A stretch of 64,000 nt of DNA. It comes from Pyrrhosoma nymphula. Lineage: Eukaryota; Arthropoda; Insecta; Odonata; Coenagrionidae. Shown here one piece after another: positions 1-12,300 of the stretch (its first letter is position 1; each line of letters opens with the position of its first letter). The notes under the pieces are model-generated. The model did not search any database. It had not been told where the DNA came from and saw only the letters and a program-made list of their open reading frames with translations. The stretch lies in assembly GCA_963573305.1 (NCBI GenBank), contig OY754329.1, forward strand, positions 15,963,200-16,027,199, read 5' to 3'. The position numbers and the translations under genes are program-made.

Positions 1-78
1 ATCTGTATAATATTTACCTTTTCAAAGACTCTTGTAGTTTGATATGTCCATTTAAAAATGAATCTCTGATTACTATAG

Positions 79-305
79 GAAATGATGAGGGAGCTGTTGT
101 ATTTTTCTTTGGACAAGAAACATTCCCATGTTGATTCTTGCATCCTGTCAATTCTCTGCCATGGTGAACAAATTCTCGGAGAAACTCATTTTGTTGCTGC
201 AGATGGGAAGACAGTCCCTGTGGCACATGTTCTTGAGTTGTTTACTAATGAGAAGTGTAAATATCTCCGAAACAAGCCTAAATTATTCTTTTTCCAGTCT
301 TGCAG
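79..305 (+). CDS. Caspase exon: large-subunit catalytic core
   Basis: Acceptor TACTATAG at 71-78 and donor AG|GTATGT at 305/306, ending in phase 2. It encodes both catalytic residues: His in CHGEQ, and Cys in QSCR, whose Arg codon is completed by the next exon. Confidence 0.9.
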
Positions 306-3300
306 GTATGTATATTTATCTTCATTTTCCTCTTTAATTTCCTTTTGAAAAGGATATTAGTCATCTTTATTGTTTTTCACTATTATGGTAATTCTTGTGA
401 AAGAAGCAAATCCATAAACTAGGCTACCTTAGGCTATCAATTATATTATGATTATTGATGTAATCTGAAACTACATGCCTCAAGTGAAGGAAAATCATGG
501 TTTAACTCAGTAAATCAAATACCGTAGAGTGCCGATTATCGGTCGTAATGGAGGGGAGACCCCAAACGATAATCGAAAAAGATGGATGAGCCATGAATGA
601 TCAATTTCCTTGTATTTTTTACCTTGTATCATTGTCATGCTATCTCTGTATCTTTTGCTCCTACTCCATGGAAATATTTGTTTCTGTACCATTTCGTTTG
701 TTTGCTGATCATTCTTTTAATTTATTTCGCCAAAACATTTCACCAACTATGCTATAAATATAATAATGTCTGTCGATTACGAGTATCAAATACACTCCGA
801 CAATTCACGGAACAATAAGTGGCGAATCTTAATCTCGGATGAACAATGTATTCCCTTTTTTAAATATCTGATAATAATGATATTTGCTGAGCAGTAGTAG
901 GAGGTGTAAGTCATAATTGCTATGTATTACTCTCATTGCGAATAAATGAGACTATGCCAATCGGAAAAATTTGCTTACTTTTTTTTTTACTTCTGAGTCT
1001 CTCTTCTCATATCAAGTTAGCCTGGGCATGCGTAATATTGGAGTCCAATACCCCAAACTATAGCTGACTCGGGCATTACGTCTCTTGGGCAGCGATAAGA
1101 GGTGGCTTCTCAGGAGTTCCATGTTCCCCAACCCTTATGCTTACTCAGCACTGTCTCGAAATAAACAAGTCAAGGTCAAACCAGCCCATATTCCAAACAT
1201 GATCAGGGCCGCCCAGAGGGGGAAGGCAAGGGGGACAGTTTGCCCCAGGACCCCACTTCCTGGGGCCCGAAAGGGGCCCCTCAGACATGTTCTAAGCACT
1301 CAGGTGGGGTTGGGGAAAGTAGGGGTGCAGTGGGAAAGACAAAATGCCCCGGGACCCTAAATGTTCCCCTGCACATGATGCTGCAGATGTTACTTATATC
1401 TTCGCTTCTCGTGGCGCACTTATAAATTGATCCTTTTTCCATATATTTTGACTACTTCTGTTGGCTCCTGTAACTAATAACTAATCTCATATTGCAATTA
1501 ACTTTATTATCAATATCATTTATAAAACGGTAAAAAAATCAGTAGCTTTCTTTTGCACTTTGGTATTATATAGTTTCTTTTTTAAGTCCATCCTAATTTT
1601 CCTGATACACAAAATGTCTGGCATAGAAGTGTCATCTTCTAATTCCGAAAACCCCATCAAATGTTTTGCCGATTGCAGCACGATTTGGAGAGAAACCGAC
1701 CGTGTATCAAGTTTCTTTTTATGCTACCTGCTTAGCATTTGCACAACACAACATGGTTATTCTCTCTTTACTGGACTTATGCCCAGGCGTGGATTTCTCT
1801 GCTTCCGCTGCCAGTGTTCTGCTCGGAAGAGGCTTCCAATATTGGCCAGTTTCATCAGCGCTGTAAACTTGGTCAGGTGTGAAGCTGTATTGTCCAATTG
1901 TCTGCTTGAATCTCTTTTTAAAATAACTCGCGGCCCCCTAGTCCCCACTTAGTATTTCACCAGGTATGTTCAGCTCTCAAATTCCATGGTGATTTTTAAA
2001 TCGTTTCAACCAGCCAGAGAAGACTCGCTTGTTGACACGCTTGCCTATATTCTCAGGTAGCTCAGACTATGTAGTACCTCTGGCAGTGCGAGGGCTCGCT
2101 ATACGGCGAGTGTGACGATGTAGTTCAATTCTTTCCTCAACAGATGGCACTGTTGTCGTCCGCCGCTTGCCCGGTTAGTTCAAATTCATTTTTTTTCCTC
2201 ATTTGCCTTTTGCAAACCAGTTCTTTCGTAGATTAATTGGAAAGCATCAGGCATTTCCTTAACTGTAAACGTAATTGTTGCCTGAAATTAACAATAAATG
2301 AAAGCTGGCAAAAAATCTATGGACATTAATGAAAAATTGTCGTAACTTCACAAAAATCAAAATAAATTACCAAATGATGAACTGCATCAGGTGAAGGATG
2401 AAGGTTCCTAGGTATTATTTTAAATACATTGAAAATAGATACATTTTATGCTAGAGATATTACAACCTTTAATGAACAATTAACAAGGGATATAAGATAC
2501 ATAATAATGCTGATTGTTACATTTGAAATACTGCTATGTAATTCTCTGATTTGCACAACACTATAAAAACCAATCCACTGGATTGCTAAAAATTTTACTC
2601 AAATGCCCTGTCTTCTGAGGATACACAACAGGGATTATTTATTCTATAAACAATAAAAATGTATTCATAAAAAGCAAATAACACACTGCAGAAACATTAT
2701 AAATATGTATTATATATATAATAAGTACAGCCTATAGATATGGCACAATAAATAGAAAACACAAAAAAGAAACACACGAAAAATATATTCCGAATTTTCG
2801 GCCTGGTGTCTGGCCTTTTTAAGAGAAGAAATGAACTGCGGGAAGAAAAGCATTGGTAAGGGCGAAGAAAATAAGGTAGGGAAGTGGAAGAGGAAGAAAA
2901 GGCGTGAGAAGGGGGGAGGAAGGGGAAGGAAGAGCGAGAGAAGGGAAGGGGAGTGTAGTGATATATACAGTAGAACCTCGATCTATCGTTTTTCAAGGGG
3001 ATGGGCAAAACAAACAATGGATTCAGAAAAACGAACAATGTTGGAAAAGATTTCCCGGCAGCCCAATCGAGATGAAAATGTGAGAATTTTACGGTAACTT
3101 TTCACAGTAGAGGGAAACCTTAAAGGAATTTCTCTTAAAAGCAAGAGAATTTTTAAATTTAATGAAAAGACTTACCTAGAGCATCACTAATTTTTCGTTT
3201 GACTACTAACTGTTTAAAATATTTTATTAGTATTACATATCCCAATGGTGTTTCGGATGATAAAAGTAAATAAACAAGGTCCATTATCATGTTAGTAGAT

Positions 3301-6300
3301 TATCCTCAAGCCTACCTATACATGCATAGAAATTTATTCATTTCAAATATCCTCGAGGGTGAGAAGTGCACCTAAAATTTGTGGGGAAGGATGTAATCTT
3401 TTTTTGCACTTTCCTTGGTGCTCCGCTGATGGGGGAGTGCCACCCATGAAAGACGGAGTGAGCTTGACGTTACCAAGTGTACTCTTGTTTATCTGGAGCA
3501 ATCGTATAACCCACGAGACATAGAGCTCTCCCATAGAGGTAAGGGAGAGAGCATAGTGATAATCCCCATGGTTTCAACCATCCGGAAGATGCTGAGAATG
3601 CTTCAATTCTCCCCAACTATTGGTGGAACTATTGGTATTGCCTGTTTACACGAAATCGGTCCACTAATAGGCACTCCTTCACTTCTCTTCTGCTGCAACC
3701 ACGGATAAAGTGCACTGTCAACATTGGTTACAGTCGAACCCTTCATGCTTTTTCTCTTTTGGAGACCACTGGCACTGTCGGATCTCGTAGCATATTCTAA
3801 AAATTTAGATTCTTTTCTGATAATTTGGCGCACTGTTGTTATACCTGTAACAAAATTTGCTGCTAAATAGGCCACCGACTCAGCCTTCGACGCCCTGTCA
3901 GTTATTTTCGAACTGGTGAGAACAACTGAGATACCTATGGAAAAAATACTAATAACTTTGCACATATATTCAACAACCAGTCCAAGAATTTGTGACCATT
4001 TTAATAGCGTTTTTTATTTTGTAAAACTAATTATGGAACCTGTAACACAATCATGTTGTGACTAATTTCCAACTGATTAGATCTAAAAATTAATTGAAAA
4101 AAGGCAATCAAAGTTATTTGGCATTTGAAGCCATTTAACTCAAAGGGAATTCGTGATATGAGTGGAAATATGAGTCGCTGTTGATATTTGAATACCTTAA
4201 GTTTCAAGTTATGGTTTCATTAAAGAAGGTTTGGAATGAAAAGGGAAGTGCAGGGTGGCCCACCCCCCTGTGATTCCCAGGAAAATAGAGATAATGGTAA
4301 TCATAACATATTCCAGACCCTCTGAAAGTGGTAATCCATCCCCTCCCGGCCTCCGCCCAACACATCAACCTTAATCCATCCAGGCATTAAGGTTTGATTT
4401 GTGCTTGTGCTTGATGGGAATATAAATGAAAAATAACTGACATGAAAAAAATTGATATTAGTCCGTAGTGAAGTAAAATTTAGGATATTCAGTATTCATC
4501 GATTTAAATTTATTAGTGCGATCAATGTTAGAGTCTGTTTGGATTTATCTTAAATGATGACTACTTCTATTGAGTATGCTTAGGAAAGCACCTGTCGTAG
4601 ATTCTCTGCAGATTGGGCTTTGTTGTAAATCTGGTGTCATCAATTTTTTATGGTATTCTATCAGGCCAACCCTTTATAATAATAAGCATATTTTTAATTG
4701 TGAAAGCATTTCATATAATGTGCAATCCTTCTATTTTAGAGGAGATGGCATGGTTCATGGTATTAAAGAAGATATTGTGAGAACAGCGATGGATGGAATT
4801 CCACAAGAATCCATTTTGCGTAAATACTCTGATATGTTGATTGCCTATGCAACTGTTAAAGGTACGTTAAACTTTATAATTTTATTTCTCTACTTACTTA
4901 TTGCTAAGTTGTGGAGAAGTATAAAATATTTTGTGATTTTTTCAGGGTATGAATCCCATAGAGACTATTACACTGGTACATGGTTTATTCAAGCTGTTTG
5001 TGAAGTTTTTATGACACATGCCTGTGATACAGAAATCATGGAAATGCTTAAATTGGTTGGTAAACATTTTTATTCAATTATTTTTTTATGAGGAGTATTT
5101 GTATTTCAGTTTTGTAGAGAGTTGTTTTTGATTTTCAGTAATACATAATGGTTTAGCAAGCAAGATAAAAATAGCATAGCTGTAGAAAAACTATTTGCAG
5201 AATCTTTTGCCTCATTAAGCAGCAGCATTAATGGGTGAAAATCACTAAAGTTAGCTCTAGATTTTTTTTATCAGCAATTTTGCTGATGCATGTAAGAATA
5301 AGGGGTCACACTAAACTCAATTGTGAACTACCATTTGTCTGAATTTAAGCTCTCTTTCTTTTACCTAATATCACTGGTAAAATGTGTGAATGGAGCTATT
5401 TTTGAGCATTAAGAGAGAAAAATCACTCATTCCACAGCCAATGTTTCAAAATAACAAAGAAAAATGGGTAACAATGTACTACAGTGTCTTGCCCAACGCT
5501 AAAAGTCCAAGTGCGTGGGGTTGGGGGTTTACCATTGCTGGTGCGATTACTTCATTCTATTCTATTTGGGGTTGCTCAGGTCATGAGTCATCATGCTGCA
5601 TGGCGTAGAATGTTCTCGACTACTCTAGAAGTTTTTAGTAGAATTTTCTGGAATTTGAGTGTCCGTACTTGGCTACTGTTTCAAAGAGTTTGCTTTTAAC
5701 TAAATGCAACTCATCGTTCATGATATGATTCTGATTTAAGCATATGAATAAGCTCTCATATGTGTCTAATTTGTGTTTTAAAGTGGATTTCAATAGAGTG
5801 AGGTTTTCTGCAGTGATTTGGTGTCTGGTTTAAAATATGTGTTTTGCCACTGCTGATGTATTAAAGTGGCCATTTTTATAGTGTGTGATATGTTCTTCGA
5901 GCCTGAATGTGGGATTACGTTTAGTTTGTCCAATACATACACAAGTGTTCACAATGTGCTACATTTTATCTGATAAATTCCTGACCTCTCTAACGGTGGA
6001 GTCTTTTTGTCTTTCGGATTTCCAAGTTACGAAGAATGCTATGGTTAGTGAAAGTTACGTTCCCATCAACCTGTTTATATGGCCTGTTATAAGGCATGAA
6101 ATAAATACTTTTATTTCATGCCTTTTGTTAATCTTGGGCAGTAGGGTTGGGCTATATATTTCTTTTTGTGTCTTTTTCTAGATGAATTAAAGTGGAGTGT
6201 GTGTTATCTATCCTCTGTCTTTTGTTCGTGATCATCTTATTTATCAAGTCAATGTCATCCGTTTTCTGTAGCTATTTGTTTAATGCAGTTGAATTTCTTT

Positions 6301-9300
6301 GTGTAACGTTGCTTGTTGAGGGTAATATTTAGTTGATTGGCTTCAAACTAAAAATATCACCCCTGAAAAAATCAACAAATATGTCCTACAAACGAAAATC
6401 TGCATGGACACCACATATTTTCAATGCACCAACAAATTTTACAAACAAGTTCTTGGAACCGCGATGGGAAGCCATTTATCTTGCTTCATTGCCAACATAT
6501 TCTTACATTACTTGGATTATGAATGCAGGACCACTTTCAAATACTTCCCTAGAAATTGGATTAGATATGTTGATGATATTTTTGCCATATTTGATTGCCA
6601 TTTGATACTGACAAAATGGATATTAACGAGTTCGTAGACAATATGCATGACTTGATTAATTTCACTTATGAAATAGAACAAATTAACTCCCTTCCATTCT
6701 TAGGTATACTCGTCATTGAAACTTAAGGCTTCTTGGAATTTGACATCTTCCGAAAGAACATGCATACAGGCCAATTCTTAGCATCCACATCAACGAAAAT
6801 GGCAACTTTCAACTTCCTTATAAATAGACTTCTAAAAGTCTTAAACTATAAGACTAAATAGAATCTTCTTCCTTATAAATTGAGTCCTGAGGAAGTGTAA
6901 TTCGTAAAAGGAAAAAATAATCACTGGGCAATGAAATACTATAATCAGTGCAGAAAACCTAATCTCAGGGTACATATGGGCAAGGGCCCAGCCACAATGA
7001 CACACCGCACAGTGGGCCAAACTGAAAAAAAGCTGGCCAAAATTAATAACTCTAATAATTACCAGTCCATGTGCAACATGAAGTGCATTTCTAAGGTATT
7101 TTGGGCTGATAAACATGATTTTATCATTATTTTTTCAATATACCTTACGTATACAGTGCTATTTATTGCATAAACATTAAATATACAATGAAAAGGCTTA
7201 ATTTCGATGGTTGAGTGGTCTAGTTAAAACACAAAATTTCCTGTGATAATTATCAAAATACAGTAATTAATAATTCTAGGAGCTATAAAATCTGTAAAAA
7301 TACTTTCCAAGCAGAATTTTAATGCATAATACATTTTAACAAATTATGACTACTGCAACGGAATGGGAGGAATTGAAAATATGTTTCTTGATGAAAATGA
7401 ACTTGCATCAAGTTAAAATGTCTATAACTTTTAGCTATAGCATACGTAGATTACATTTTCACAAAAATAAATATTTAATTCATTTTTTGTTGCAAAATTA
7501 GTTTGAAATTGGCTATGTTCCAGTCAATTTCATTTTGCTATACTTTTGTCGCACTACTGGGATCAGGATTCAACATAAATGTAAGCCAGAGGCAGAGACC
7601 ATGATAATTTATTATTTAAATTTTAATATTAAACAAATATTTTTCAATAATATTATTATCAAAAACTTGAGTAAATATTTTCAATAATAATATTGTTAAA
7701 AAGTGTCACTCATCCTCTGATGACTCGTCATCACTCTCATCTTCACATTCGTCATTCCCATAGTCAATTAGTTTTTTCACTTCTGGATCTAAATCTTCCT
7801 TCGATTTACTATTTTGAAATTAAATTGAAGATATAAAGGGACCAGAGGTGAACAGTAATCTCCGAAATATATATTTATTAATCGCCTCTCTTGATATCCT
7901 CCGCGTATTGTGATGGCGGAATTTCCTAATATCCTCAATCCTCGATTCCAAGGCATCTTCTGGAAGCTGCTCGATGGGCAGGGTTGCTTTCTTGGATATA
8001 TTTGCACCTTGAATCAGAAACTTGTGCCACCGTTGGTGGCATATAATACCAAGGGTATTGCTTCACGTATAATTTCGCTTTTGCTATACAGTATTTTCTG
8101 AACTCACTGTGATTGAGGGCTCGACTGCTTGAAATTACTTACAAAATATTTGAAAACCTTGAAATCAGTTGTTCATGAAGCCCTGAAAAATATAAAATTA
8201 CCTAAAAATCTCACTTAACTTCAGCAGCGATGTTTTCTTTAATTTGAAATTGATGTCAGTTACTCTTACCAGTAATATTTGCTGATAATTTAGTGTCCGA
8301 AAAACAGCGTCTAACTGTGTTTCCATCGTTTGTTGTGCCATATCCTGGTTTTGGTACATCTATTATCAGGCCAATTTTCTATTAGCCATTTACTATTATT
8401 AACTCTGAAGTAGCTTTTCCTTCGCTGCGCCTTGTTCCATTTCTCAAAATATCTAATGAAAAAGCATGTTTGTAGGCACTTCGTCAAAATACCTTTCGCA
8501 TCGGTATCTCCATTCATTTGAAAATTTTCAAACAAAAAATCTATCAAATTTTTTTCTCACGCACCGTAATATTTTTTTTTCTACAATTTTTTCATGAAGC
8601 GGCAACCCTGTCACTTCTCTACCCTCCATGGTTTCTCACAATTTCAGTATAAAACACTACAAAACAAAATAAAAAATAGCTGGTAATCACTTCCATCGAC
8701 AGCCTTACTATCATCATTCTTACATGGGTAGCAAAAAACAAATTACTGGCTCCAACTCGGAATCAATTTTAAAAATTAAAATTTTGCTTCTGCCAAACTG
8801 CTTCTCGTATGATTGGAAAGCAAAATTTTCCTCAATGAATGCGAAGTACACATAGTGAAGGCACGACGAAACGGAGACGGGTGCAAGGAGGAGAGGTTTC
8901 CAGGTACATGTAGGTAATTATATCCTCATTTGAAACAGTTCTAACGTTGAACAGATCAACCCAGTGTTGCACAGCACAGTCACTTACAGTGGATGTTCAT
9001 TCGACGCTCTCTCTACGACAACTGATGCATGTGGTACGTGAAAACAACCAGAAAACCCCTAAGGAAACTAATAAGCATTCCGTTTGGCGGAACAAGTGGC
9101 GGCAAGAGTCTGCAAAAAGAGGCAAAAAATGTGTAAAAAGCATAACTTGAGATAGCTACCAATGGATTAGGGGAAGTAGAAAAGAGTCATTATTGGCAAG
9201 GTTGTAAAACCAGCATTGTGGGGCCAGCAAGCATGGAGGGACTCAGTCCTCAACCAGCTGGCGCGGGTGCATGCCGCTGCACGTGCATGACCACGAGCCT

Positions 9301-12300
9301 TCCCCTAAATCCCTCAACCACAGCCTGCTCAACATGCCTGAGGGAAATCCGCAATTCATGGAAAATCCTTTCAAAGATATTTTAGCCCATAATTCTGCTG
9401 AGAAACGTCCCAACGACCTCCTCATCGTGGAATCGCCAGTCACCAACGTAGTGAGAAGTTGCAATTTGTGACAAGATTTACATTGAATTTAGCCATTTAA
9501 GTAGAATGTGAAAAATCAATATGAAAAGTTATTCATAAAATATCAATTCAAATTACCAATGCCATTGAACTGGCATTCCGTCGTCTTTATGCTCGGAAAT
9601 TGAATACTTGCATCGCTTAGACCCCATTAGTGGCCACCACTGTGGCCCGAGTGGCCAGGGTGGTTTTAAATAAAAATGATTATTAAAATTAGAATCGCAG
9701 GTTATCACAAAAATTTCTTCCTGAATATTGTTCTTTAAGCTTTTTTCTACCACACGGTGCAAATAACTCCGTGTAGCCTGATGTCGATAAAAACTATAAT
9801 TAACGTTAAACATAAAATTTAATGAAAAAACGGCACAATTTTTGAAAAATTATAAAAATATTAAAATACAAATAAAACGGAACAAACTTTATCTTCATTC
9901 ATGCAATAAAGATCAATTTTTGGGAACAAAATACTTTAAAGCCATCATTATGAGCTGCACCCGGCCGGGCAGGGGGGGGGGGGGCTACTTAAATAAACAA
10001 GCAAAAACGTTGGCAGAAAATCCGTTGAGTTGACGGAGATTTAATTGAACACAGAAAGGATTACAACCATAGGCGTGGTGGTGGTGGTGGTGCGAGATAC
10101 AGGTAGACCGGTAAGTGGGAGAGGATAAAAAGGTGAATTAAACACAGAGGGCGCTCGACGGGCTGGCAACCAGGAAGTCGGCGGCAGCAGCTGGACACCA
10201 AACGCCCGAATCAGAAGTTGGAAAAGCCGTCCCGCGCTGAAGTGCGCGACCCTTATATACCCCGGGCTGGTTCCAGGGAGCGAAGGGGGGGGGGGGGGTA
10301 GTCTGGGGTCGGCATACGTAGGGTCTAATGCCGGGCCGGCCCACTTAGACCTCCGGCCCTGGCTACCCGAAGCACGGCCTCCAGTGCGAACAGGCGGCTG
10401 GGCCCCTTTTGATGGGGTTGCCACGGCTCATCCTCCCTCACTATCCCCGCGGCGTAATTCCAGTGCAGCCTTCATATCGGTCCCCCAGAATGGCTTCCTT
10501 CGCTGAGGAGTACTCCTGAGCTCTTTCCTGAGCTTTTCCGTGTCACGCTTGCGTCTCGGCGAGCGGGAGCATGGTTGTGGCAAGGAGGGGAGGGGTTTGA
10601 AAATAGGGATATTGTACGTAATAGGTAATAGGTTACGTCTCTGCATCACCACTTTCACCAAATGCCTGCATTAAAACAATAGAAGGAACAATAATTTTGT
10701 TCAATGGAGACAATAAAGAAATAATGTTCAACCACAGCACAATGTGGCGTAGTCAGTAACAAAAATATAAATGAATAATAACATTTTAGAACCCTTTTGA
10801 AAAATAGGCTCTAATGGTACTATTTGCCCCAAGTATTACGGGCATTCCTGAATAGAGAATTACATAGTACCTAATGAAATTTCATCGATTCCAAACAATT
10901 ATTATATGACTAAGTACGTACAAATTAAACAGCGTAACATAAATTCCCTGATTCCTTATTATGACACAAAAAAATCACACCGAGGACAACTCGTCCGCCA
11001 GTCATCAAACTAATGAATGGTTGTTCAAGCCACTCCAAAATGCATCAGACTGCATTACTCAGCAAATTGGATTTAACAAGGAATTTTCTCCCCCCGGGTG
11101 AGAAATTCTTTCAGAATTTTCAATCAATTTCGAGGCATCCTTGTATTTTAAAGTCACTGCTTCCGCGAGGTGTAGCAGCTCCAACCTAAAGAAAAGGGAA
11201 GGAAAACATGACCCCAACAGACAACTGTCCTATGGGGTCTGGACGGCTTCCAAGAAGAAAATATAAGCCCAAAAAGGCCACGCGGCGTGGAAAAAGGAAA
11301 GGTCTAGGGGAGACAAAACGCCCCGAAAACCGAACCGCGACCAACTCAAAATACCTTACCGTTTCCCTGAGGCCGCCCGTCGAGCGTCCGTTTTGTTAGG
11401 AGGAGGTAAGAAGGGGTCGAGAGCAGGAGAAGGAGGGGTTGGGTGGTCCTCAGATTGATTCCGTGGGCTTCCGTCACCCCCAGGTAGCTGATAAGGTTTT
11501 ATTTGGGAAACATGACACCGCCGTCTCAGTTCCCCCGTCTTTGGGTCGCTAAGCTCAACGGTGACCGGACTGACGAATGCCGTAATGACGCATGGTTCAG
11601 ACCATCTCGGTAATAATTTCCCCGATATTTTATCGGGGGCGGAGCTCATTGGGTGGAGTCTATGAACCACATATTGGCCTACCGCATATGGTTGCTTGCC
11701 CCGGGTCAAATTGTATTTCGCCGCAACGGCTCTATTGGCCTTCCTCAACCTCATCAACGCTTCTGCCCATTTTTCCGAGAGACCCTTATCCTCTGTTTCT
11801 TTCCCCAGCCTAAGGTCCACGTTCCATTGCATTCCCAAGGGATGGTTCAACTCCCGCCCGAAAAATATACTGGCCGGGGAGCAGCCTGTAGATTCGTGCG
11901 CGGCGGAGTTGAAGGCAATCATTAGCAACGGGCAACCTTCGTCCCATCTATCCTGAGAATTGTGATGGTATATTGCTAAAGCTGACTTTAGATTCCTATT
12001 AAATCTTTCGACCAACGACGCCTGAGGGTAGTAGGGTGACGTGGTTACATGTTTTATCCCGTAGGCAAAACACATTTGCTTGAATTTGGTGGAGAGGAAT
12101 GTAGGGGCGTTATCGGAGACCAATATTTTGGGAAAGGCGAAATAAGCAAAAACTCTCTTAGTTAAATTCTGCACCGTGCTTTCGGCGGTCATATTCCTAA
12201 CGGGTAGTATCATTACGTACTTGGTAAAGCCATCAACAATTACCATTAGAGACGTGTTTCCTGAACGTGTTCGCGTTAGAGGTCCGACGAAGTCAACATA

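Noticed and set aside
1203..1385. hAT MITE starting CAGGGCCGCCC
   Set aside because: No matching opposite end or duplication found.
1560..1952. 130-residue open frame in the caspase intron
   Set aside because: No homology, no flanking splice signals in a matching phase, and both strands stay open, suggesting chance.
2831..3097. 88-residue Lys/Arg/Gly-rich frame
   Set aside because: Purine-rich low-complexity DNA overlapping a transposon terminus.
9243..9464. Possible PIF/Harbinger or Transib N-terminal coding piece on the minus strand
   Set aside because: No motif convincing by eye; left unassigned inside the Transib relic.
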